The position numbers and the translations under genes were made by a program. A stretch of 64,000 nt of DNA from Micromonospora sp. Llam0 (lineage in GTDB: Bacteria > Actinomycetota > Actinomycetes > Mycobacteriales > Micromonosporaceae), in contig NZ_RJJY01000001.1 of the NCBI RefSeq assembly GCF_003751085.1, positions 6,166,196-6,230,195 of the forward strand, written 5' to 3'. Under the pieces are notes generated by a model that worked only from the letters and a program-made list of their open reading frames with translations, was not told the origin of the DNA and searched no databases. How positions within the stretch are numbered: position 1 is the first letter of the stretch; every line of letters begins with the position of its first letter. This document shows positions 42,638-51,449 of this stretch, in pieces.

Positions 42638-42952
42638 TTAGGCTGCGATGAACTCGACAGCACCGCCGCTGACCTTGATATTGAAATCCATGCCTGTGCC
42701 CTTCGACAGCTTGACCAGGGTCGCGATCGACGGAGGCTGATCGCCCGACTCAAGGCGCGCGATCACCGACTGAGTCATCCCGACCTCGCGGGCAAGACCC
42801 GCCTGGGTGAGGCCATGTTCCTGGCGGTAGCGCAAGATTCGCAGCGCGACGTCGTTGGCGAACGCTGTGCGGTCCCACTCCGAGCGAAACTCTGGGTCGT
42901 GGCGCTGCTCGTCGTGGACTTGGGCCGAGGTCTTCAGATCGGACAGGTTCAT
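42638..42952 (-). CDS. XRE-family antitoxin (HigA-like)
   Basis: A 104-residue protein with a C-terminal XRE helix-turn-helix (LRYRQEHGLTQAGLAREVGMTQSVIARLESG) and the tail SKGTGMDFNIKVSGGAVEFIAA, as in HigA/RelB-type antitoxins of the 'helix-turn-helix plus upstream toxin' kind. ATG 42952 follows AAGGG; GTG 42955 is also possible. The toxin gene that should precede it is reduced to a short remnant, so this is an orphan. Confidence 0.82.
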   Translation of the reverse strand: MNLSDLKTSAQVHDEQRHDPEFRSEWDRTAFANDVALRILRYRQEHGLTQAGLAREVGMTQSVIARLESGDQPPSIATLVKLSKGTGMDFNIKVSGGAVEFIAA

Positions 42953-42970
42953 CACTCGTCGCCCTTCACT

Positions 42971-43050
42971 TCAGCTCCAGGAGGTCGGTAGCTCGCGCAG
43001 CTCCGCTTCCGCCTCGGGGTGGTAGTAGACGGGCCACGATACCTGAGAAG
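42971..43050 (-). pseudogene. Remnant of a HigB/RelE-type toxin
   Basis: Only SWPVYYHPEAEAELRELPTSW and a stop remain, matching the beginning of HigB-like toxins (a short strand followed by a helix with EAELREL). Normal toxins are about 110-120 residues. A TATACT -10 box lies just upstream on the minus strand (near 43050), so the antitoxin may still be expressed from the original promoter. Confidence 0.6.
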
Positions 43051-43074
43051 TATAGCAGAATTGCGATAATGGCG

Positions 43075-43141
43075 GGTGCCTGGAGGCCGTTTCACCAGAA
43101 CGTCGGTCACCCGCGCCCGAACCGGCCGAACCCGCCGTCAC
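43075..43141 (-). pseudogene. Remnant of a second cpaF start
   Basis: Overlapping the cpaE stop in a GTGA, the sequence reads VTAGSAGSGAG, as at the start of CpaF (MTAGSARTGG). It then jumps, out of frame, to GTGACCGACGTTCTGGTG, which encodes the VTDVLV of the intact protein about 90 codons further on. After that the similarity ends. It marks the other end of the duplicated cpaE-cpaF pair. Confidence 0.75.
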
Positions 43142-44229
43142 GACGCTGCCGCCGTACGGTCGACCAGGCCGGCGACGATCCGCTGACACAACTCGGCCAA
43201 CGGACCCCGGCCCGACGAACCTGGAGCGTCACCGCGCTCCAGCCCTCGGCTGACTCGTGGCTCAGATTGCAGCACCCCGGTCACCGGCAGCCCCAGGGTC
43301 CGCCCGATCTCCCGGGCCCGCAGCCGGCCCGGGGCCGGTCCGCGCACGACCAGCGACAGGTCGGTGCAGTGCCGCTGGATGTCGGCGATCACCCGGGCGG
43401 TCGCCGCCGTGGCCCGCAACTCGGCCGGGACCAGCACCAGCACCCGGTCGGTGGCGTGCATCGCGGCGATCGCCGCGTCGTCGGGCCGGCGGGGCAGGTC
43501 GACGACGACCACGTCCCGCTCCCGCCGGGCCGCGTCGAGCGCGGCGGTCATCGTGGCGGCGGGCAGCGGTAGCGGTTCGCCCCGGTCCCAGGAGAGCAGC
43601 CCGAGGTCGCCCCGGCAGGGCAGTGCACCGGCCAGCGCCGACGGGTCGATCCGGCCGTCGCTGTCGGCGAGGGCCGGCCAGCGCAGACCGTCGATCTGCT
43701 CCCAGCCGAGGACCAGGTCGAGGCCGCCGCCGAGCGGGTCGGCGTCGACCAGCAGGCTACGCATCCCGAGCCGGGCGGCGGTGACCGACAGGGCACCGGC
43801 CAGCACGCTGGCGCCGGCCCCGCCCCGGCCGCCGATCACCCCGATGACAGCTGCGGCCGGCTTGTCGGTGCCGCCGTTGTCGGTGAGGCGGTCGACCAGC
43901 CACGGCTCCGCCGCCGGCAGGATCGCGACGTGCTCGGCACCGAGCAGCTCGGCGACCTGCCAGGGCTGGTCCTGGTCGGCCCGGCCGACCAGGACCAGCC
44001 GGGGTCGGCGGGGCATTCTGGCCCGCAGGTAGGCGTCCGCCTGGTCGGCACCGATCAGGACGAGCGGGGCGGCGGCCTGCCGGGACCGGGCGGCGGCCGG
44101 GTCGGCGGCCAGGTCGACGTCGGTGCCGGCGAGCGCCGCGAGGCGCAGCAGGTCGTCGAGCAGTCGTTCGTCAGCGGTGACGACCAGTGGCAGCCGGCGG
44201 GGTGCGGCGGTGCTGGTGCGCGGCGGCAT
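43138..44229 (-). CDS. cpaE: CpaE-like/Ssd septum-site MinD-type ATPase
   Basis: A 363-residue protein of the 'helicase/secretion neighbourhood CpaE-like' family, related to Ssd of Mycobacterium. The N-terminal half is receiver-like (LPLVVTADERLLDDLLRLAAL, RLVLVGRADQ). The C-terminal half is MinD-like with a deviant Walker A (VIGVIGGRGGAGASVLAGAL), SLLVDADPLGGGLDLVLG and VVVVDLPRRPDDA. It probably places the Tad pilus or the septum. ATG 44229 follows CAGGAGG by five bases. In related genomes cpaF follows directly; here only a remnant does. Confidence 0.88.
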   Translation of the reverse strand: MPPRTSTAAPRRLPLVVTADERLLDDLLRLAALAGTDVDLAADPAAARSRQAAAPLVLIGADQADAYLRARMPRRPRLVLVGRADQDQPWQVAELLGAEHVAILPAAEPWLVDRLTDNGGTDKPAAAVIGVIGGRGGAGASVLAGALSVTAARLGMRSLLVDADPLGGGLDLVLGWEQIDGLRWPALADSDGRIDPSALAGALPCRGDLGLLSWDRGEPLPLPAATMTAALDAARRERDVVVVDLPRRPDDAAIAAMHATDRVLVLVPAELRATAATARVIADIQRHCTDLSLVVRGPAPGRLRAREIGRTLGLPVTGVLQSEPRVSRGLERGDAPGSSGRGPLAELCQRIVAGLVDRTAAAS

Positions 44230-44379
44230 CCGGACCTCCTGCGGTCGGTGAGGGGATGCCGCAACTGTGGGTGCCGACCCGGTGCCGGCGCGTCCACGAC
44301 GGGGCTGCCTGTGGACAACGGGACTGGCTGTGGACAACGTCAGCGCCGGTCAGCTGATCTGGTAAGTGAGGAGGACCGG

Positions 44380-44421
44380 GTGGCGGGACAGCGCCGGAAG
44401 CTGGAACGCGCCCTGGAATAG
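44380..44421 (+). CDS. Possible 13-residue ORF with strong ribosome site
   Basis: GTG 44380 is preceded by GAGGAGG and encodes only MAGQRRKLERALE before TAG. A GC-rich hairpin follows five bases later. It could be a truncated gene or a short leader peptide. The start signal is the only support. Confidence 0.25.
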   Translation: MAGQRRKLERALE

Positions 44422-44425
44422 CGAC

Positions 44426-44452
44426 GACCCCCGCCGGGGGGAGACGGGGGTC
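44426..44452 (+). terminator. GC-rich hairpin
   Basis: GACCCCCG (44426-44433) pairs with CGGGGGTC (44445-44452). It directly follows the 13-codon frame and lacks a T-run. It probably ends the short transcript that starts near 44370. Confidence 0.5.
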
Positions 44453-44746
44453 GCCTGGGGTCCGGCTCCGGGGGGGTCGAGCCGAACCCGCTCAGCGGTC
44501 ACGGGGGGTGCAACCGCCGAGTGTCCTCTGGATGAAGCCTGGGACGGAAAGATAACTGTGTCATGACAAGCATGCCTGAGCAGACCGCCACCCGTCGAGT
44601 GGCGTTTTCACCGGGAGTCGCACCGCTGACGGCACAGGACGCAGGTTGGGCCACTCAGGTTCCTGATCGTCGGGTCAGATCCCCGGGGATCCCCGGCGAC
44701 GGCCGGTGCGCCGGCGCACCGGCCGTCGGCGACGGCCCGCTCCGGC

Positions 44747-44752
44747 TAGACT
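44747..44752 (+). promoter_or_regulatory. -10 box of the HAD phosphatase gene
   Basis: TAGACT lies eight bases upstream of GTG 44761, a spacing that gives a leaderless transcript. No ribosome site is present, which fits. Confidence 0.55.
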
Positions 44753-44760
44753 GCACCGTC

Positions 44761-45561
44761 GTGGGCCGCAGCGCCGCTTTTTTTGATCTCGACAAGACTG
44801 TCATCGCCAAGTCCAGCGCCTTGGCGTTCGGCCGGCCGTTCTACCGCGACGGGCTGATCACCAGGCGGGACGTGGTCAAGTCGGCGTACGCCCAGCTGAT
44901 GTTCCGGCTCGGCGGCTCCGACGAGCAGACCATGGCCCGCACCCGCGACTACCTGGCCGCGCTGTGCAAGGGCTGGCAGGTGGAGCAGGTCCGGCAGATC
45001 GTCGCGGAGACGTTGCACGAGCTGATCAACCCGTACGTCTACGCCGAGGCGGCGGCGCTGATCGAGGAGCACCAGAACGCCGGTCGGGACGTGGTGCTGG
45101 TCTCCGCGTCGGGCGAGGAGATGGTACGGCCGATCGGCGAACTGCTCGGCGTCACCGACGTGATCGCCACCCGGATGGCCGTGGAGAACGGCCGGTACAG
45201 CGGAGAAATCGAGTTCTACGCGGCTGGGGCCGCCAAGGTCACCGGTGTCACCGAGCTCGCTGAGCAGCGCGGATACGACCTCGCCGAGTGCTACGCCTAC
45301 TCCGACTCGGTGACCGACGTACCGATGCTCGAATGCGTCGGGCACCCGACGGTGGTCAACCCGGACCGCCAGCTCCGCAAGCTCGCCACCGAGCAGGGCT
45401 GGCCGGTCCTCGCCTTCCGCCACCCGATCCCGCTCGGCCGCAGGTTGCGGGAGCGTCCGGCGGTCCCGGTGGCGGCCGCCGCGTTGAGCGTCGGGGTCGG
45501 GGTCGCGATCGGCATCGCCTGGTACGGCCGGCACCGCCGGACAAAGACAGCCTCGGCCTGA
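44761..45561 (+). CDS. HAD-IB family phosphatase
   Basis: A 266-residue haloacid-dehalogenase-type phosphatase of subfamily IB, like SerB-related enzymes. Motif I FFDLDKTVI, motif II VVLVSASGEEM, and motif III/IV CYAYSDSVTDVPMLECVGHPTVVNPD are present. A C-terminal membrane helix (VAAAALSVGVGVAIGIAWYG) and a basic tail anchor it. Members act on phosphoserine-like or lipid phosphate substrates; the substrate is unknown. The longer frame from ATG 44563 is rejected because its third-position GC is low; a -10 box precedes GTG 44761. Confidence 0.88.
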   Translation: MGRSAAFFDLDKTVIAKSSALAFGRPFYRDGLITRRDVVKSAYAQLMFRLGGSDEQTMARTRDYLAALCKGWQVEQVRQIVAETLHELINPYVYAEAAALIEEHQNAGRDVVLVSASGEEMVRPIGELLGVTDVIATRMAVENGRYSGEIEFYAAGAAKVTGVTELAEQRGYDLAECYAYSDSVTDVPMLECVGHPTVVNPDRQLRKLATEQGWPVLAFRHPIPLGRRLRERPAVPVAAAALSVGVGVAIGIAWYGRHRRTKTASA

Positions 45562-45644
45562 CCCCGCACCTGCCAAGCGAGATCAGCGACGCGCGACCAA
45601 GCCAACAGGCGCGACCTGGGCGAGCCTCTGGTTGGCCTGCGCGA

Positions 45645-45688
45645 GCCTGATGCCACAGGTGCATATTGATGCACCTGTGGCATCAGGC
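45645..45688. terminator. Bidirectional terminator with a perfect 20-bp stem
   Basis: GCCTGATGCCACAGGTGCAT at 45645-45664 and its exact complement at 45669-45688 enclose a 4-base ATTG loop. It lies between the convergent HAD gene and the Fic-like gene and should stop transcription from both sides. A weaker GACCGGTTC/GAACCGGTC hairpin follows at 45744-45772. Confidence 0.8.
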
Positions 45689-45796
45689 CACAGCACACAT
45701 GATGGGCCAAGCCCACGGGCCGAAGGGGATACATGACGGTTTGGACCGGTTCAGCAGGTTACGGAACCGGTCGTCCAGCCGACCCGGTCGCGCGAC

Positions 45797-46573
45797 TCAG
45801 GCGTTGGCGAGCACTTCGTCGGCGACCCGGGTCAGCTCCTGGGCACCCAGCTCGACCGCGGTCAGATAGTGCCGCAGCCAGGAGCGGACGCCGTCCGGCG
45901 TACCCGTCGCGAAGGCGCCCGCTGAACCCACGTACTCGGGTTGCCGCTCGTGGTGACCGACCTCGACGGCGAGCAGGCCACGCGGGTCCGTGCCGGCCGC
46001 GACCAGGGTGAGCCGCGCGGCGGCCCGGGCCACCACCCCGCCCGGCCCGGCGAACGGCCGCAACGCGAGCAGCTCGGCGTGCACCACGGCGGCCAGCAGC
46101 AGCGCCGGCACCGAGGTGCCGCCGCCGACCAGCGCGGAAACCCCGTCCAGCCGCAGCGCCGCATCCGGCCCCGGCGTGACGTCGGGCCCGGCGACCGGAC
46201 GACCCAGCTGATCGGCCGGCACCAGCCCGCGCGCGGCGAGCACGTGCAACCGGGCCAAAACCTGACGGGGGGTACGGGACCAGCGGTCGGCCAGCGCGGG
46301 AACCGCCTCGGCCACCCGCAGCGCCCCCTGCACCACCGGATCGGTCACCGTCCCGGCGCGTACGTCGGCGACCGGATGGCCGTGCCCGTCCAACGCGGCA
46401 CTGGCCACCGCCGAGCGGAGGCTGATCTCGGCCGCCACCGCCCCGCCGTGCCGACGCAGCGCCCGGTGCCGCAACGCGGCGTCGACCTGCTCCCGGGCGC
46501 GGTCCAGCGCGGGTGCCACGTCGGCGAGGTCGAGCAGCGGAGCCAGCGGGTCGGTCTCGGTCACCAGCGACAC
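45797..46573 (-). CDS. Degenerate Fic/Fido-like protein
   Basis: A 258-residue protein, helical throughout. The segment ELLALRPFAGPGGVVARAAARLTLVAAG lies where Fic proteins have HPFxxGNGRxxR: His is replaced by Arg and the Asn of GNGR by Pro, so AMP-transfer activity is unlikely. SAALDGHGHPVADV earlier in the protein resembles the SxxIEG-type segment of Fido proteins. Orthologues lie next to HAD phosphatase and acs in other actinomycetes and are often labelled oxidoreductase without evidence. The Fic relation is inference from pattern. A terminator separates it from the HAD gene. Confidence 0.6.
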   Translation of the reverse strand: MSLVTETDPLAPLLDLADVAPALDRAREQVDAALRHRALRRHGGAVAAEISLRSAVASAALDGHGHPVADVRAGTVTDPVVQGALRVAEAVPALADRWSRTPRQVLARLHVLAARGLVPADQLGRPVAGPDVTPGPDAALRLDGVSALVGGGTSVPALLLAAVVHAELLALRPFAGPGGVVARAAARLTLVAAGTDPRGLLAVEVGHHERQPEYVGSAGAFATGTPDGVRSWLRHYLTAVELGAQELTRVADEVLANA

Positions 46574-46721
46574 GGTACAAGCTTGGCCGGCTGAACCGCC
46601 CGCCGCGCCGGTGTGGCCGCTCGGCGCGCGATGGGTACCCAGGTATCCGCCAAGTCTCGTGCCGGCGGGACGGCGACACTAACCTCGGAGCAAGTCAAGC
46701 GACGTGTGAGGAGCCCCACGC

Positions 46722-48686
46722 ATGAGCGAAACGCTGGAGAATCTACTTCAGGAGAATCGTCGGTTCGAGCCGCCCGCCGAGCTGGCAGGGGCGGCCAACG
46801 TCACTGCGGCGGCGTACGACGAGGCAGCCGCCGACCGACTCGGCTTCTGGGCGGACCAGGCCCGCCGGCTGCACTGGGCCAAGGAGTGGGACCAGGTGCT
46901 GGACTGGTCCAACCCGCCGTTCGCCAAGTGGTTCGTCGGCGGTCAGCTCAACGTCGCGTACAACTGTCTTGACCGGCACGTCGCCGCCGGGGCCGGTGAC
47001 CGGATCGCCATCCACTGGGAGGGTGAGCCGGGCGACACCCGCACCATCACCTACGCCGACCTGCACCGGATGACCTGCCAGGCGGCGAACGCGCTGACCG
47101 ACCTCGGTGTGACGGCGGGTGACCGGGTGGCGATCTACCTGCCGATGATCCCGGAGGCCGCGGTCGCGATGCTGGCCTGCGCCCGGATCGGCGCGACGCA
47201 CAACGTCGTGTTCGGCGGCTTCTCGGTCGACGCGCTCTCCGGCCGGGTACAGGACGCCAGCGCCAAGGTGATCATCACCGCCGACGGCGGCTACCGGCGG
47301 GGCAAGCCCTCGGCCCTGAAGCCGACCGTCGACGAGGCGGTGGCCCAGTGCCCGTCGGTGGAGCACGTCCTGGTGGTCCGGCGTACCGGCGAGGAGGTCA
47401 CCTGGACCGACAAGGACCACTGGTGGCACGAGACGGTGGAGCAGGCGAGCACCGAGCACGAGGCGCAGCCGTTCGACGCCGAACAGCCGCTGTTCATCCT
47501 CTACACCAGCGGCACCACGGCCAAGCCGAAGGGCATCCTGCACACCACCGGCGGCTACCTGACCCAGGCGTCGTACACCCATCACGCGGTCTTCGACCTC
47601 AAGCCGGAGACCGACGTCTACTGGTGCACCGCCGACATCGGCTGGGTCACCGGGCACTCGTACATCGTGTACGGTCCGCTGTCCAACGGCGCCACCCAGC
47701 TGATGTACGAGGGCACCCCGGACACCCCGCACAAGGGCCGGTTCTGGGAGCTGGTGCAGAAGTACAAGGTGAGCATCCTCTACACCGCGCCGACGCTGAT
47801 CCGCACCATGATGAAGTGGGGCGAGGACATCCCGGCCGGGTACGACCTCAGCTCGCTGCGGCTGCTCGGCAGCGTAGGTGAGCCGATCAACCCGGAGGCC
47901 TGGATGTGGTACCGGGAACACATCGGCGGCGGCCGGTGTCCGATCGTGGACACCTGGTGGCAGACCGAGACGGGCTCGATCATGATCTCGCCGTTGCCCG
48001 GGGTGACCGCCACCAAGCCGGGCAGCGCGATGACCCCGCTGCCCGGGATCAGCGCCGACGTGGTCGACGACCAGGCCGAGTCGGTGCCCGACGGCGGCGG
48101 CGGCTACCTGGTACTGCGTGAGCCGTGGCCGTCGATGCTGCGCACCATCTGGGGCGACGACCAGCGGTTCATCGACACCTACTGGTCCCGGTTCGACAAG
48201 ATGTACTTCGCCGGTGACGGGGCCAAGAAGGACGCTGACGGGCACATCTGGCTGCTCGGCCGGGTGGACGACGTGATGCTGGTCTCCGGGCACAACATCT
48301 CCACCACCGAGGTGGAGTCGGCGCTGGTGTCGCACCCGTCGGTGGCGGAGGCCGCCGTGGTCGGCGCCACCGACCCGACCACCGGTCAGGCCATCGTCGC
48401 GTTCACCATCCCGCGCGGCAGCGCGGACATCGCTGGCGAGGCCGGCGAGGCGCTGATCCAGGAGCTGCGCAACCATGTGGCGCGTACGCTCGGGCCGATC
48501 GCCAAGCCCCGCCAGATCATGCTGGTGCCGGAGCTGCCGAAGACCCGCTCCGGCAAGATCATGCGCCGGTTGCTGCGGGACGTCGCCGAGAACCGGTCAC
48601 TCGGCGACGTGACCACGCTGCAGGATTCCACCGTGATGGAGCTGATCTCCTCCGGCATGCAGGGTGGCAAGTCCGACGACGACTGA
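46722..48686 (+). CDS. acs: Acetyl-coenzyme A synthetase
   Basis: A 654-residue ANL-family ligase that activates acetate to acetyl-CoA through acetyl-AMP. Motifs: LYTSGTTAKPKGILHTTGGY (P-loop), DVYWCTADIGWVTGHSY, VDTWWQTETGS, YFAGDGAKKDADGHIWLLGRVDDV and the C-terminal TRSGKIMRR, whose lysine is the usual acetylation control site. ATG 46722 follows GAGGAG; a TAACCT box at 46680-46685 may be the -10. It is transcribed alone and ends at a strong terminator. Confidence 0.96.
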   Translation: MSETLENLLQENRRFEPPAELAGAANVTAAAYDEAAADRLGFWADQARRLHWAKEWDQVLDWSNPPFAKWFVGGQLNVAYNCLDRHVAAGAGDRIAIHWEGEPGDTRTITYADLHRMTCQAANALTDLGVTAGDRVAIYLPMIPEAAVAMLACARIGATHNVVFGGFSVDALSGRVQDASAKVIITADGGYRRGKPSALKPTVDEAVAQCPSVEHVLVVRRTGEEVTWTDKDHWWHETVEQASTEHEAQPFDAEQPLFILYTSGTTAKPKGILHTTGGYLTQASYTHHAVFDLKPETDVYWCTADIGWVTGHSYIVYGPLSNGATQLMYEGTPDTPHKGRFWELVQKYKVSILYTAPTLIRTMMKWGEDIPAGYDLSSLRLLGSVGEPINPEAWMWYREHIGGGRCPIVDTWWQTETGSIMISPLPGVTATKPGSAMTPLPGISADVVDDQAESVPDGGGGYLVLREPWPSMLRTIWGDDQRFIDTYWSRFDKMYFAGDGAKKDADGHIWLLGRVDDVMLVSGHNISTTEVESALVSHPSVAEAAVVGATDPTTGQAIVAFTIPRGSADIAGEAGEALIQELRNHVARTLGPIAKPRQIMLVPELPKTRSGKIMRRLLRDVAENRSLGDVTTLQDSTVMELISSGMQGGKSDDD

Positions 48687-48759
48687 CGTCCGCCGCCGGC
48701 GGTGGCGCGGTCCCGGCGGTGGCGCGGTCCCGGCGCACCGCCGGCTGTGGACGATTCGA

Positions 48760-48799
48760 GGCCGGCCCGGTCGCTTCGGCGGCCGGGCCGGCCATTTTT
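48760..48799 (+). terminator. Intrinsic terminator of acs
   Basis: GGCCGGCCCGG (48760-48770) pairs with CCGGGCCGGCC (48783-48793), with a TTCG-type loop, followed by ATTTTT. It is the clearest Rho-independent terminator of the window. Confidence 0.92.
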
Positions 48800-48993
48800 C
48801 ACGCCGTGATCGTTGTGACATATCAGGGCGTTCCAGCCGGGAGCGTGAAACAAATCGACGCATTGACCTTCACAGGGGTTCCCTCGGGTGACTAGGTTCA
48901 CGATGGCCCCAACAACGGGGGCCACATCATCCGGAGATCGTGCCGCCCTCACCCAAGTGGCGGCGTTGATTCCCCCGAACCGGAGGTATCCAG

Positions 48994-51384
48994 GTGCGCA
49001 AAGTCATGGTGGGGATGCTCACCGTGTCGCTCGCCTCGGGCATGGGCTTTGCTCTACCCGCGACGGCGATGGCCGCACCACCGGTGGACGCACCGGTGGC
49101 GGCTCCTTCCCGGGCCGAAGCCCCGAGCGACGACCTGCCCAACCCGCTCGGCGAGAAGCGTCGTGAACTGCGCGAACGCGCAGTGAGCGAAGTAGTCAGT
49201 GGCCGACTCACACCGGAACGGCGGGGCGCGAGCACCGTCGCGAAGGTCGGTGAGACGTCGGGCACCGGCATCGCCGGCCGGGCTGCCCGTGGTGGTGCCG
49301 GTTCCGGCAAGGACCAGTACGTCGAACTGGAGCGGGAGACCACCGACCGGATCTTCGTGATCCTGGCCGAGTTCGGCAACGAACGGCACCCGGCCTACCC
49401 CGACGTGGACAGCAATCCGAACTGGGACGGCCCGGCCCGGTTCGACGGACCGCTGCACAACGAGATCCCCGAGCCGGACCGGACGGTCGACAACACCACC
49501 ATCTGGCAGGCCGACTACTCTGCGGAGCACTACCGGGACCTCTACTTCGGCGCCGGTGAAGGCGTCGAGTCGGTCAAGACCTACTACGAGACCCAGTCCT
49601 CCGGGCGGTACAGCGTCGAGGGCACCGTCACCGACTGGGTCAAGGTCCGCTACAACGAGGCCCGGTACGGCCGGGACCTCTGCGGCGGCAACGTCTGCAG
49701 CAACGTCTGGCAACTGCTGCGCGATGCCTCCAACCAGTGGGTCGCCGACCAGCAGGCGCTCGGCCGTACCGACGAGGAGATCGCCGCCGAGCTGCGTGAG
49801 TTCGACAAGTGGGACCGGTACGACTTCGACGGCGACGGCGACTTCAACGAGGCCGACGGCTACATCGACCACTTCCAGATCGTGCACGCCGGTGGCGACC
49901 AGGCCGACCGTGACCCGTGGCAGGGTGAGGACGCGATCTGGAGCCACCGCTGGTACGCCTTCGCCACCGACATCGGGCTGACCGGCCCGGCGCAGAACCC
50001 GGCCGGTGGCACCCAGATCGGCGACAGCGGGCTGTGGATCGGCGACTACACCATCCAGCCGGAGAACGGCGGGCTGAGCGTCTTCGTCCACGAGTACGGC
50101 CACGACCTGGGCCTGCCGGACGACTACGACACCTCCGGCGGCGGTGACAACAACAACGAGCACTGGACGCTGATGGCGCAGAGCCGCCTCGGTGCCGCCA
50201 CTGACGGCGGGATCGGCGAGCGCCCCGGTGACCTCGGTGCCTGGAACAAGCTGCAGCTCGGCTGGTTGGACTACGAGGTGGTGGTGGCCGGGCAGAAACG
50301 CACCCTGCACCTGGGTCCACAGGAGTACAACACCAAGCGGGCCCAGGCGGTCGTTGTCGTGCTGCCGAAGAAGGAGGTCACCACCGAGCTCGGCGAGCCG
50401 TACGCCGGTGAGATGCAGTACTTCTCCGGCAACGAAGACGACATGAGCAACACGATGACCCGTGAGTTCGACCTCGCCGGTGCCTCGACCGCCGCACTGT
50501 CGATGAAGGCGCGTTACGACATCGAGGACGACTACGACTACCTGTACTTCCAGGCGTCGGCGGACGGTGGGGCGAGCTGGACCTCCCTCGAAGGCACCGT
50601 CAACGGCGTCCCGTACGGCACCGACGGCAGCGGCACCCCGGCGATCGACAGCTCGACCGGCGGCCAGTGGGTCGACATCAACGTTCCGCTGGACGCGTAC
50701 GCCGGGGACGCCGTACTGGTCCGGCTGCTCTACCGCACCGACGGCGCGGTGGCGTACGGCGGCTTCTTCGGTGACGAGATGACCGTGACCGCCGACGGCT
50801 CGCCGATCTTCACCGACGGTGCCGAGGGCGACGGCGGCTGGGACCTCGACGGTTGGACCACGGTCGGGGCCAGCGTGACCGCCGACTACGACAACTACTA
50901 CATCGCCGGGCACCGGTCGTACGTCTCGTACGACCGCTACCTGGAGACCGGCCCGTACTACTTCGGGTACGCCGACACCAAGCCCGACATGGTGGACCAC
51001 TACGCGTACCAGGAGGGTCTGCTGATCTCGTACTGGGACACCTCCCAGGTCGACAACAACACCAACGTGCACCCGGGTGAGGGGCGCAACCTGTACATCG
51101 ACTCGCGGCCGCGACCGATGTACAACCTGACCGGCGCGCCGTGGCGGGCCCGGGTCCAGGTGTACGACGCGCCGTTCAGCCTCAAGAAGGCCGACGGGTT
51201 CACCCTGCACATCAACGGCGAACCGCACTGGGTACGCGGCCAGGCGGCGCAGCCGCTGTTCAACGACACCCGGAAGTACTTCTACGAGGAACTGCCCAAC
51301 CACGGGGTGAAGCTGCCCGCGGTCGGCGTGAAGATCCGGGTGGTGTCGGTGGACGGCACCACGATGAAGATCCGGATCTCCTGA
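48994..51384 (+). CDS. Secreted immune inhibitor A-type M6 metalloprotease
   Basis: A 796-residue exported protease. A Sec signal (MRKVMVGMLTVSLASGMGFALPATAMAA) is followed by a propeptide. The catalytic domain carries VFVHEYGHDLGLPDDYD (HExxH plus the downstream Asp) near residue 365. The C-terminal part has two MAM/jelly-roll-like segments (STAALSMKARYDIEDDYDYLYFQAS and GGWDLDGWTTVGASV) with many acidic and aromatic residues, as in Bacillus InhA. GTG 48994 follows GGAGG. Members degrade extracellular proteins. It is monocistronic. Confidence 0.93.
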   Translation: MRKVMVGMLTVSLASGMGFALPATAMAAPPVDAPVAAPSRAEAPSDDLPNPLGEKRRELRERAVSEVVSGRLTPERRGASTVAKVGETSGTGIAGRAARGGAGSGKDQYVELERETTDRIFVILAEFGNERHPAYPDVDSNPNWDGPARFDGPLHNEIPEPDRTVDNTTIWQADYSAEHYRDLYFGAGEGVESVKTYYETQSSGRYSVEGTVTDWVKVRYNEARYGRDLCGGNVCSNVWQLLRDASNQWVADQQALGRTDEEIAAELREFDKWDRYDFDGDGDFNEADGYIDHFQIVHAGGDQADRDPWQGEDAIWSHRWYAFATDIGLTGPAQNPAGGTQIGDSGLWIGDYTIQPENGGLSVFVHEYGHDLGLPDDYDTSGGGDNNNEHWTLMAQSRLGAATDGGIGERPGDLGAWNKLQLGWLDYEVVVAGQKRTLHLGPQEYNTKRAQAVVVVLPKKEVTTELGEPYAGEMQYFSGNEDDMSNTMTREFDLAGASTAALSMKARYDIEDDYDYLYFQASADGGASWTSLEGTVNGVPYGTDGSGTPAIDSSTGGQWVDINVPLDAYAGDAVLVRLLYRTDGAVAYGGFFGDEMTVTADGSPIFTDGAEGDGGWDLDGWTTVGASVTADYDNYYIAGHRSYVSYDRYLETGPYYFGYADTKPDMVDHYAYQEGLLISYWDTSQVDNNTNVHPGEGRNLYIDSRPRPMYNLTGAPWRARVQVYDAPFSLKKADGFTLHINGEPHWVRGQAAQPLFNDTRKYFYEELPNHGVKLPAVGVKIRVVSVDGTTMKIRIS

Positions 51385-51449
51385 CCCGGCGGTGACGCGG
51401 TCCCGGCCGGCCGGTGGAACTCCGGCCGGCCGGGCGGCGTCCAACCGGC

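Noticed and set aside
44563..44760. N-terminal extension of the HAD phosphatase
   Set aside because: Third-position GC is far below that of the gene body, and a -10 box lies directly before GTG 44761.
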